A DNA stretch of 64,000 nucleotides from Pseudomonas sp. R28(2017) (lineage in GTDB: Bacteria > Pseudomonadota > Gammaproteobacteria > Pseudomonadales > Pseudomonadaceae), in contig NZ_NEHW01000008.1 in NCBI RefSeq assembly GCF_002112505.1, forward strand, positions 1-64,000, read 5' to 3'. How positions within the stretch are numbered: position 1 is the stretch's first letter; every line of letters starts with the position of its first letter. A program made the position numbers and the translations under genes. Under the pieces are notes generated by a model. That model searched no databases and was not told the origin of the DNA. It saw nothing but the letters and a program-made list of their open reading frames with translations. Shown one piece after another: positions 9,602 to 16,979 of the stretch.

Positions 9602-12031
9602 TCAGAACCCTACACTGGCCTGCACATAGAAGGTCCGCGGCTCACCCACATAAATGCCGGCATTGTTGTCGCTGGAGCGGGTGAAGTATTGCTTGTCGAA
9701 CAGGTTCTTCACCCCCGCCGCGAGCTTCAGGTTGGACATGTCCGGCCCGAACTCGTACCCGCCACGGGCATGCCAGGTCACGTAGCCCGGAATGTCGCCA
9801 TACTGTCCATCAGCGCTCGGCTCGGTGATGTAGTCACCATTGAAGCTGCCATCGGCGTTGATCCCGGTCCCCGGCGCGCGCTGCTTGGACTGGGCGTAGG
9901 CATCCAGATTCCAGGTCCAGCGGTTGATCGCATAGCGCACCCCGGCGGTGGCCACCTGACGTGAATAAAACGGCAGGTCACGGCCCTTGAAGCCCGGGAT
10001 ATCCCCTTCATAGGTTGCGCGGGTATAGGTGTAGCCACCATTCACCGACAACCCTTCCAGACGCGGGTCGAGCCCCGCCAGGTCGTAGCGCACCGAAGCC
10101 TCGATACCCTGGTGCTTGGTCGCGCCGAGGTTGGTCCAGCCCACATCGTTGCTGATGTACTGCAACTCGTCATCGAAGTCGATGTAGAACGCGGTCAGCT
10201 CACCGGCGAAACCACCGTTGTCATAACGCGTACCGAGCTCGTAGGTCTTGGCCTTCTCCGGCTCCAGGCCGTTGGCGGTGCTGTTGCCGGTACCGCCCTG
10301 GCCCAGCTGGAAGTACTGCAGGCTGCCGAACGAGGTCTCGTAGTTGGCGAACAGCTTCCAGGCATCGGAGATGTGGTACATCACGCTCAGCGCCGGCAGT
10401 GGCTCGTTGCTGGTGATGCTGCGCTTCTTCTCCGGCACCGGCTGGCCATTGGTACCGAGCACCGGGCGGTCGCGCCAGTCGGTATTGATGTGCTCGAAGC
10501 GGATGCCCGGGGTGATGGTCCAGTTGCCGACATCGATCTTGTCGTCGATGTAGTAGGCGCTGGCCTCGGTGCCGCCGCTGCGGTCCTGGAACACGTGGCC
10601 GTCGGAGGTCGGGGTGGGCGTCGGTACATTGTCGATCAGCGCCAGGCGGGTCGACTGCTCGCGCATGGCTTCCTTCAGGTAGCGATAACCGACGCTGACT
10701 TCCTGGGTGGTGGGGCCGGCGAAGAAGATCCGCGACACCCGCGGCTCGATGGCGAAGGTGTGGTAGTTGCGCGGGTACGACGACAGGGTCTTCATGTCGC
10801 GCGCGGCGATGGCGCTGCCACGGAAGCTGTCGGTGTAGTAGGTCAGCACTTCGAACTGGGTGGCATCGTCGAGCTGGCGCTGCCACTTGAACGACACGTC
10901 CTTGCGCCGGCCGGCGAAGTAGTCGTAATCGCGCAGCGACTGGTACGGGTTGCTGTCGTACTGGGCCTGGGTCAGGCCGCCGGGCATGTCGGCACGGCCA
11001 TCGTAGTAGTGGAAGTTGAGCCAGAACTCGTCAACGTCGGTCGGCGCCCAGTGGGTCTTGAGGATGACGTCGTCGATGTCGTTGCCGTTGTTGCTCTCGC
11101 GGTAACCATTGCCGTTCACGCCGGTGTACAGCAAGGCCACGCCCATGCCGTTGTCGGCGGTGCCACCGGCGAACGCCGACTCGGTGTGCTTCCAGCCGCC
11201 GTGCTGGGAGGTTTCCAAGGTGGTGGACAGCTCCGCCGAGGCCTTCTCGGGGATCGCGCGGGTGACGAAGTTGATCACACCGCCGACGTTCTGCGGGCCA
11301 TAGCGCACCGAGCCGGCTCCGCGCACCACGTCGATGCTGTCGAGGTTGCCCGAAGAGATCGGTGCCATCGACAGCTGCGGCTGGCCGTAGGGCGCAAAGG
11401 CTGCCGGAATGCCGTCGATCAGCACGGTCGAGCGCGGCGACAGGCGCGAGGTCAGGCCACGCACGCCAACGTTCAACGACAGGTCACTGCCACCGGTGCC
11501 GTTGCTGTCCTGCACCTGCACGCCAGGGATGCCACGCAGCACATCGCGCACGTTCATCGCGCCCTTCTCCACCATCGCCTCGCGGCGCACCACGGTGCGC
11601 GCGCCGGGGTGGTTCTGCACCACGGCCTGGTCAGCATCGCCCAGCCAGTCACCGACCACCTTCACGTCGGTGGGCGCCAGCTCCAGGCTGCCGGTGCTGA
11701 GCGTGCCGGCAGGCTGGGCCGGCTTCACCACCACCGTGTCTTGCGACTTCTCGTAGGTCAGCCCGCTACCTTGCAGCAGTTGCTGCAGTGCCTGCTCGGG
11801 TGCCAGGTTGCCGGACACCGCCGGGGCCTGCTTGCCAGCCACCAGTTCAGGGCTGAAGAACAGCTGCAGGTTGGTCTGCTGACCCAACTGGCTCAGCGCC
11901 GAAGCCAAAGGCTGTGCCTGGATCTGGATCGCGGTGCCGGCCTGCTCGGCCTGGGCGTTGACGGCTGCGGTGCTGACCGCCAGGGCCAGTGCCAGGGCGC
12001 TCAGGCGTGGAAAAGGTTTGTTGTTGTTCAC
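9602..12031 (-). CDS. fecA: FecA-type TonB-dependent receptor with signalling domain
   Basis: This outer-membrane receptor has a signal peptide, an N-terminal STN signalling domain (IQIQAQPLASALSQLGQQTN...), a plug (VRDVLRGIPGVQVQDS) and a beta barrel ending in F. The STN domain contacts an anti-sigma regulator, which is encoded next door. I favour GTG 12031, which gives a normal 28-residue signal peptide (VNNNKPFPRLSALALALAVS..AQA). An ATG at 12073 adds 14 residues before it and has no ribosome site. It is closest in style to FecA ferric-citrate receptors, but no citrate-uptake ABC genes are nearby, so the ligand is unproven. Confidence 0.88.
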   Translation of the reverse strand: MNNNKPFPRLSALALALAVSTAAVNAQAEQAGTAIQIQAQPLASALSQLGQQTNLQLFFSPELVAGKQAPAVSGNLAPEQALQQLLQGSGLTYEKSQDTVVVKPAQPAGTLSTGSLELAPTDVKVVGDWLGDADQAVVQNHPGARTVVRREAMVEKGAMNVRDVLRGIPGVQVQDSNGTGGSDLSLNVGVRGLTSRLSPRSTVLIDGIPAAFAPYGQPQLSMAPISSGNLDSIDVVRGAGSVRYGPQNVGGVINFVTRAIPEKASAELSTTLETSQHGGWKHTESAFAGGTADNGMGVALLYTGVNGNGYRESNNGNDIDDVILKTHWAPTDVDEFWLNFHYYDGRADMPGGLTQAQYDSNPYQSLRDYDYFAGRRKDVSFKWQRQLDDATQFEVLTYYTDSFRGSAIAARDMKTLSSYPRNYHTFAIEPRVSRIFFAGPTTQEVSVGYRYLKEAMREQSTRLALIDNVPTPTPTSDGHVFQDRSGGTEASAYYIDDKIDVGNWTITPGIRFEHINTDWRDRPVLGTNGQPVPEKKRSITSNEPLPALSVMYHISDAWKLFANYETSFGSLQYFQLGQGGTGNSTANGLEPEKAKTYELGTRYDNGGFAGELTAFYIDFDDELQYISNDVGWTNLGATKHQGIEASVRYDLAGLDPRLEGLSVNGGYTYTRATYEGDIPGFKGRDLPFYSRQVATAGVRYAINRWTWNLDAYAQSKQRAPGTGINADGSFNGDYITEPSADGQYGDIPGYVTWHARGGYEFGPDMSNLKLAAGVKNLFDKQYFTRSSDNNAGIYVGEPRTFYVQASVGF

Positions 12032-12138
12032 GTCGTCGAAACATCCGGAAGAAGGAATGAACGCCAACTGCATGCAAATGAAAATGCTTGGCAGTTGCAG
12101 CTGGCGGGGAAGACGAACGAGCGGAAAAAAACCTGAAT

Positions 12139-13101
12139 CTATTTCGCGATTATTTCGCGGGAGCCGTCTTCATGGGCCTTGATCGCCACCGGCAGGATGC
12201 TCGGCAAGGCGCGCAACAGCGCGTCGGTGTCATCGGTGCTGAAGGTGCTGGAGATACGCATCTGGGCAACCTTGCCAGGCGCCACGCGCAGTGGCTGGGC
12301 GCGGTAGCGCGACACTTCGGCCACCACGTCGGCGAGGGTGGCGTTGTCGAACACCAGCTTGCCCTGGCGCCAGGCCGTCAGGGCTGCGGCATTGACGGCA
12401 TAAGGTGCAGCGACCTGGCCGTGCGCGTCGATGTAAGCGCCCTGGCCGGCGCCCAGTTGCGCCAGCGAGGCGTCGCTGCCCTGCACCCGCACAGAACCCT
12501 GCTCGACCGCCACCCGGGTAGTGGCCGGGTCCAGACGCACATCGAAACGGGTGCCGGTCACGGTCACGCTGCCCTGGGCGGTATCGACCACGAACGGGCG
12601 GCTGCTGTCGTGGGCGACGATGAACATCGCCTCACCGGCGTTCAGTTGAATGTGACGGCGGCCCGGGCTGTAATCGACGTGCAGCTCGGTAGCGCCGTTG
12701 AGTTCAAGGCGCGATCCATCTGGCAGCTCGACCTGGCGGCGCTCGCCAAAGGCAGTGTGCAGCTGATCCTGGTGATTGAGCTGTTGGTAGTGCCAGCCCG
12801 TCCAGCCGAGCCCCAGCGCCACCACCGCCACACTCGCCGCCAAAGCCTGGCGCAGCAGGCGCCGCTCCGGCAGTTGGCGTACCGGGTCGGGCTCGCACAG
12901 CGCTTCGAGGCGCTGGCGCGGGATCAGCTCCGCCGCGCTCCAGACCGTGGCCAGTGCATCGTACTCGGCACGGTGGCTGGGGTCGGCGGCCAGCCAGGCA
13001 CGTAGCTGCTTGTGCAGCGCGGCATCGTGCGGCGCATCCTGGATGCGGACGAACCATGCGGCCGCCTGCTCACGGACGGTCTCGGAACCGTGCTGTTTCA
13101 T
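12139..13101 (-). CDS. fecR: FecR-type anti-sigma / signal relay protein
   Basis: The 320-residue protein has an N-terminal cytoplasmic anti-sigma part (REQAAAWFVRIQDAP, LRAWLAADPSHRAEYD), one membrane segment (LAASVAVVALGLGWTGW) and a periplasmic FecR domain (GERRQVELPDGSRLELNG). It would relay a ligand signal from the receptor STN domain to the sigma factor. I chose ATG 13101, preceded by CAGGAG nine bases upstream. An upstream ATG at 13122 overlaps the sigma-factor stop. It is encoded between the sigma factor and the receptor. Confidence 0.9.
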   Translation of the reverse strand: MKQHGSETVREQAAAWFVRIQDAPHDAALHKQLRAWLAADPSHRAEYDALATVWSAAELIPRQRLEALCEPDPVRQLPERRLLRQALAASVAVVALGLGWTGWHYQQLNHQDQLHTAFGERRQVELPDGSRLELNGATELHVDYSPGRRHIQLNAGEAMFIVAHDSSRPFVVDTAQGSVTVTGTRFDVRLDPATTRVAVEQGSVRVQGSDASLAQLGAGQGAYIDAHGQVAAPYAVNAAALTAWRQGKLVFDNATLADVVAEVSRYRAQPLRVAPGKVAQMRISSTFSTDDTDALLRALPSILPVAIKAHEDGSREIIAK

Positions 13102-13118
13102 GGGAAAGGTCTCCTGAC

Positions 13119-13607
13119 TCATCGTGCCGACACATCCAGGTGCTCACGCAGATGCCGGAGCGTGCGAATCATATACTTTTCGACCATGTTCTTGGTCAAA
13201 CCCATGCGCTCGGCGATCTCGGCCTGGCTCAGGCCTTCGAGCTTCTGCCAGATGAACACCCGGCGGCAGTTCAGCGGCAACTCGGCCAGCGCCCGCTCGA
13301 CGCTGTCGGCCAGCTCCAGGGCATGCACATAGGCTTCCGGGTCGTCGCTGGTAGCCACGCCTTCGTCAAAGGCTTCCAGCGCCAGTGCCTGGCGTCGGTC
13401 CTCGCGGCGGAAACCATCCACGGCGATGTTGCGGGCCGTCTGGTGCAGGTAGGCGCGCGGCTGCTCGACCTGCTCGCGCGGGTTTTCCAGCACCCTGACA
13501 AAGGCATCGTGGGTGAGGTCCTCGGCCTGCTGACGACTGCGCAGCTTGCGCGTCCAGGTGCCGATCAGCTCATGGTAGTGGTCGAGGAAGCCTTTGTGTC
13601 CGGACAC
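13119..13607 (-). CDS. fecI: ECF sigma factor, FecI family
   Basis: The 162-residue protein has region 2 (HYHELIGTWTRKLRSRQQAEDLTHDAFVRV) and region 4 (ELPLNCRRVFIWQKLEGLSQAEIAERMGL) of FecI-type iron-starvation sigma factors. It would direct transcription of the receptor gene when the regulator is activated. The start is GTG 13607, with no strong ribosome site. A Fur-box-like sequence 33 bp upstream suggests iron repression. Downstream, the regulator gene begins at or just past its stop. Confidence 0.92.
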   Translation of the reverse strand: MSGHKGFLDHYHELIGTWTRKLRSRQQAEDLTHDAFVRVLENPREQVEQPRAYLHQTARNIAVDGFRREDRRQALALEAFDEGVATSDDPEAYVHALELADSVERALAELPLNCRRVFIWQKLEGLSQAEIAERMGLTKNMVEKYMIRTLRHLREHLDVSAR

Positions 13608-13639
13608 GTTCGGGGTCGTCAGGGAGGCGGATGAGGGTG

Positions 13640-13660
13640 CGAATAGTAATGTTTCTCATC
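13640..13660 (-). promoter_or_regulatory. Candidate Fur box upstream of the ECF sigma gene
   Basis: Read on the minus strand the site is GATGAGAAACATTACTATTC, which agrees with most positions of the classical AATGATAATCATTATCATT Fur site. It lies 33-53 bp upstream of the sigma-factor start, a normal place for iron repression. The match is imperfect. Confidence 0.5.
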
Positions 13661-13757
13661 AAAACCAGCAAATCCGCCAGTCGGTAACAAAAAATTTATG
13701 ACTGATTTCATGTACGTGAGTACCAGTAAGCGTGGCCATAAATATGAACACCTCTGG

Positions 13758-13829
13758 CCCTTTCGCGGGCAAGCCCGCGCCCAGAAAAACCGCGTGATGC
13801 CTATAGAAACGGGCTTGCCTGTGAAGGGG
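13758..13829. repeat. Degenerate REP pair
   Basis: CCCTTTCGCGGGCAAGCCCG at 13758 faces a decayed copy (GGGCTTGCCTGTGAAGGGG at 13811-13829). The TCCCACAG tail is lost from both, so this pair looks older than the others in the window. Confidence 0.75.
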
Positions 13830-14112
13830 TCAGCGGGGTCCATTCCACAATTTTTTACGGTTGAAACATGGCGGGGAACATCAGGCGGTCACGTGAGTCG
13901 GTTATTCAACGGGTAGGGCGCCAATCCACGACGATCGCACCCGGATTGCCTGTTGATTCTGCATTCTTCACGCCCTAAAGTGCGCGCCGAACGTCCATGC
14001 TGGAAACGATCCATCCGGCTCAAGTACTGAGTAGGCGAACCAAAGTGGGGATACGGAGGACGTTCAGTTTGCAGCCACTTATTCTTTCAGTTTGCCCATG
14101 GAGTCCCTGAGC
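13830..14112 (+). promoter_or_regulatory. speC upstream region with possible leader peptide
   Basis: This gene-free stretch precedes speC. Bases 14055-14059 are a perfect GGAGG followed nine bases later by TTG 14069, opening a 13-codon frame (LQPLILSVCPWSP) that stops at 14110, two bases before the speC ATG. The same frame also opens at ATG 13997, giving a 37-residue arginine-rich peptide, but without a ribosome site. A 10-bp direct repeat TTCAGTTTGC occurs at 14063 and 14082. A translated leader that controls speC is possible. The rest of the region shows no other gene. Confidence 0.35.
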
Positions 14113-15276
14113 ATGTCGATCCAGGTCGAAGACTATTTCGCGCGTGATACCTTCCAGAAAATGAAGGCGTTCGCCGACAAGCAGGAAACCCCGTTCGTAC
14201 TCATCGACACCCAGATGATCAGCCAGGCCTATGACGACCTGCGTGCGGGTTTCGAGTTCGCCAAGGTGTACTACGCGGTCAAGGCCAACCCGGCCGTCGA
14301 GATCATCGACCTGCTCAAAGAGAAAGGTTCGAGCTTCGACATCGCCTCGATCTACGAGCTGGACAAGGTCCTGGGCCGTGGTGTCAGCGCCGACCGCATC
14401 AGCTACGGCAACACCATCAAGAAGTCCAAGGACATCCGCTACTTCTACGAGAAGGGCGTGCGCCTGTACGCCACCGACTCGGAAGCCGACCTGCGCAACA
14501 TCGCCAAGGCCGCGCCGGGCTCGAAGGTCTACGTGCGTATCCTCACCGAAGGCTCGACCACTGCCGACTGGCCACTGTCGCGCAAGTTCGGCTGCCAGAC
14601 CGACATGGCCATGGACCTGCTGATCCTTGCCCGTGACCTGGGCCTGGTGCCTTACGGCATCTCCTTCCACGTCGGCTCCCAGCAGCGCGACATCAGCGTG
14701 TGGGACGCGGCCATCGCCAAGGTCAAGGTGATCTTCGAGCGCCTGAAGGAAGAAGACGGCATCGAGCTGAAGCTGATCAACATGGGTGGCGGCTTCCCGG
14801 CCAACTACATCACCCGTACCAACAGCCTCGAGACCTACGCCGAAGAGATCATCCGCTTCCTGAAGGAAGACTTCGGTGACGACCTGCCGGAAATCATCCT
14901 CGAGCCAGGCCGTTCGCTGATCGCCAACGCCGGTATCCTGGTCAGCGAAGTGGTGCTGGTCGCACGCAAGTCGCGCACTGCCGTCGAGCGCTGGATCTAC
15001 ACCGACGTGGGCAAGTTCTCCGGCCTGATCGAAACCATGGACGAAGCCATCAAGTTCCCGATCTGGACCGAGAAGAAAGGCGAGGCCGAAGAAGTGGTCA
15101 TCGCCGGCCCGACCTGCGACAGCGCCGACATCATGTACGAAAACTACAAGTATGGCCTGCCGCTGAACCTGGCCATCGGTGACCGCCTGTACTGGCTGTC
15201 GACCGGTGCCTACACCACCAGCTACAGCGCTGTGGAGTTCAACGGCTTCCCGCCGCTGAAGGCTTACTACCTGTAA
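14113..15276 (+). CDS. speC: Ornithine decarboxylase, PLP fold type III
   Basis: This 387-residue enzyme converts L-ornithine to putrescine and CO2. It has the alanine-racemase-like fold of eukaryotic-type decarboxylases: PLP lysine in YYAVKANPA, the HVGSQ segment, GGGFP phosphate-binding loop, EPGRSLIANAG, and the catalytic CDSAD near the C-terminus. The start MSIQVEDYF at 14113 is preferred: GGAG lies about nine bases upstream and the length matches the family. A start at 14092 would add seven residues. A terminator follows. It is next to the Piu locus, as I recall for P. aeruginosa. Confidence 0.95.
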   Translation: MSIQVEDYFARDTFQKMKAFADKQETPFVLIDTQMISQAYDDLRAGFEFAKVYYAVKANPAVEIIDLLKEKGSSFDIASIYELDKVLGRGVSADRISYGNTIKKSKDIRYFYEKGVRLYATDSEADLRNIAKAAPGSKVYVRILTEGSTTADWPLSRKFGCQTDMAMDLLILARDLGLVPYGISFHVGSQQRDISVWDAAIAKVKVIFERLKEEDGIELKLINMGGGFPANYITRTNSLETYAEEIIRFLKEDFGDDLPEIILEPGRSLIANAGILVSEVVLVARKSRTAVERWIYTDVGKFSGLIETMDEAIKFPIWTEKKGEAEEVVIAGPTCDSADIMYENYKYGLPLNLAIGDRLYWLSTGAYTTSYSAVEFNGFPPLKAYYL

Positions 15277-15280
15277 TGCG

Positions 15281-15307
15281 AAACGGGGCCGAAAGGCCCC
15301 GTTTTCA
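15281..15307. terminator. Bidirectional terminator between speC and the Sel1 gene
   Basis: AACGGGGCC-GAAA-GGCCCCGTT forms a nine-bp stem with a GAAA loop and is followed by TTTTC on the plus strand; AAA precedes it for the minus strand. It overlaps the last codon of the convergent Sel1 gene. Confidence 0.9.
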
Positions 15308-16075
15308 TTTGTGCTTTCCGGTACTGGCCTCTTCGCGCCGAGCCAGCTCTTCAGCATAGCTCCCGGCAAAGGCCATCAACGCCGGCCCCGCCCCCTGCAG
15401 GGTCACCAAGGCACTGCGCAGGAAATTCAGGTTCCCCTCGACCTTGGCTTTCTCCAGCCAGGTCCCGGCCTCCGCTAGCTCCCCCCGCTCGGTCAATACC
15501 ATCGCAAGGCTGAACATCCCGCGAAAATCCCCCGCCTCGGCCGAGCGCCGATACCAGCGCACCGCCCGCACCGGGCTCGGTGCGGTGGCGATGCCATGCT
15601 CCAGGTAGCGCCCATAGAGGTTCATCGACTTGGCATGGCCCATCTGCGCGGCCTTCTCGTAACAGGTCAGCGCCTGGGCCTGATTGGCCGGCAGGCCGCG
15701 CCCGGTGGCCAGCAGGTTGCCCAGGTTGTACAACCCCCAGTCCAGCCCGGCATCGGCCGCCCGTGCGTAGTGGATGGCCGACTGCGCCAGGTTCACCTCG
15801 CCCCCCCAGCCATGTTCCAGGCAACGCCCGAGCATGTTGTGCGCCATGGCACTGCCGCCCTGCGCCGCAATGCCGAACCAGCGCCGGGCGACACCGGCAT
15901 CCTGCTCGATGCCACGGCCATCGAGCAGGATCTGCCCGAGCAGCAACTGGGCCTCGACCATACCCTCCCCCGCCGCTGCCAGGATCGCCTGGGCCGCCTT
16001 GCCGGGGCTGTGCTCGAGCATGGCCTGCAGGCCGGCAGCATCCACCACTTCTTCACGACGCAGCTGATAGGACAT
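15305..16075 (-). CDS. Sel1-repeat protein of the Piu locus
   Basis: The 256-residue protein contains about four to five Sel1-like repeats of ~36 residues (AQLLLGQILLDGRGIEQDAG, AHNMLGRCLEHGWGG, GLYNLGNLLATGRGLPANQA, SMNLYGRYLEHGIATAPSP). Such repeats form alpha-solenoid scaffolds for protein contacts. There is no signal peptide, so it is probably cytoplasmic. It begins 3 bp after the piuC stop and is likely co-transcribed with it. I recall a similar hypothetical gene next to piuC in P. aeruginosa. Its role in iron uptake is unknown. Confidence 0.85.
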   Translation of the reverse strand: MSYQLRREEVVDAAGLQAMLEHSPGKAAQAILAAAGEGMVEAQLLLGQILLDGRGIEQDAGVARRWFGIAAQGGSAMAHNMLGRCLEHGWGGEVNLAQSAIHYARAADAGLDWGLYNLGNLLATGRGLPANQAQALTCYEKAAQMGHAKSMNLYGRYLEHGIATAPSPVRAVRWYRRSAEAGDFRGMFSLAMVLTERGELAEAGTWLEKAKVEGNLNFLRSALVTLQGAGPALMAFAGSYAEELARREEASTGKHK

Positions 16076-16078
16076 GGC

Positions 16079-16759
16079 TCAGACCTCGGCCCAGCGGCGC
16101 AGCAGGTTGTGGTAGGTGCCGGTCAGTTGCAGCAACGACGGGTGGTCCGGCACATCGGCGGTGAGCTGCTGGATGGCATTGTCCATCTCGAACAGCAACG
16201 CCCGCTGGCTGTCCTCGCGCACCAGGCTCTGGGTCCAGAAGAACGCCGCGTAGCGCACACCACGGGTCACCGGGTTGACCTTGTGCAGGCTGGTGCCGGG
16301 GTACAGCACCAGGTCGCCGGCCGCCAGCTTGACCTGCTGCACGCCGTAGGTGTCCTGGATCACCAGTTCACCGCCGTCGTAGCTGTCCGGGTCGCTGAGG
16401 AACAGGGTCGAGGACAGGTCGGTGCGCACCCGTTCCGGGCTGCCCTTGGGCTGGCGCAGGGCATTGTCGATGTGGAAGCCGAAGTTGCCGCCCTCGCGGT
16501 AGCAGTTGATCAATGGCGGGAACACCTTGTGCGGCAAGGCCGCCGACATGAACCGCGGGGTCTGCCACAAGCGCTCGATCAATGCGCTGCCGAGCTCCTT
16601 GGCCAGCGGGTGCCCTTCCGGCAGCTGCAGGTTGTGCTTGGCCTTGGCCGACTGGTAACCGGCCGTGACTTTGCCATCGGCCCAGTCGGTCTGCTCCAGC
16701 GCCTCGCGGATACGGGCCAGTTCATCGGCGTCGAACAACCCTGGGATATGAAGCAGCAT
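16079..16759 (-). CDS. piuC: Fe(II)/2-oxoglutarate PKHD-type dioxygenase PiuC
   Basis: This 226-residue enzyme is of the YbiX/PiuC family. The iron ligands are visible as H96 and D98 (FGFHIDNA) and H159 ([13 protein letters not shown]), with R166 or R169 for 2-oxoglutarate. These genes are usually iron-repressed and sit beside catecholate-siderophore receptor genes, as here, where piuA is divergent. The substrate is not known. ATG 16759 follows no strong ribosome site; the length matches the family. Confidence 0.93.
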   Translation of the reverse strand: MLLHIPGLFDADELARIREALEQTDWADGKVTAGYQSAKAKHNLQLPEGHPLAKELGSALIERLWQTPRFMSAALPHKVFPPLINCYREGGNFGFHIDNALRQPKGSPERVRTDLSSTLFLSDPDSYDGGELVIQDTYGVQQVKLAAGDLVLYPGTSLHKVNPVTRGVRYAAFFWTQSLVREDSQRALLFEMDNAIQQLTADVPDHPSLLQLTGTYHNLLRRWAEV

Positions 16760-16770
16760 GGCGGCGGCAC

Positions 16771-16941
16771 CGTTAAGATCTGTAAAGCGTCAATGATATT
16801 GATTCCCTTTTACGCTGTACAAGCCCTGGCTGCGCCTTAGACGATTCAGCGTCCACAAAACGTAAAGAGAATTTGTAAAGATTGTAAATTTCTAGCGAAT
16901 GGTAACGAGTCTCAATTGTGCCTTACAAATCCTTACATTAA
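16771..16941. promoter_or_regulatory. piuC-piuA divergent promoter region with repeated motifs
   Basis: The intergenic region is AT-rich. It holds GTTAAGATCTGTAAAG (16772-16787), three more GTAAA motifs at 16862, 16875 and 16884, and two CTTACA motifs at 16922 and 16932. These form arrays of half-sites pointing towards each other. A Fur-like dyad, TCAATGATATTGATT, lies at 16790-16804 and a weaker one near 16899-16920 (AATGGTAACGAGTCTCAATT). Iron control plus a second regulator with TGTAAAG-type sites is the simplest reading. Confidence 0.5.
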
Positions 16942-16979
16942 CATCCGCGGCCTTAACACCTTGGGGAAGGCCTACAACA

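Noticed and set aside
16899..16979. Upstream extension of piuA
   Set aside because: The extra 27 codons run through the promoter motifs and would bury the signal peptide.
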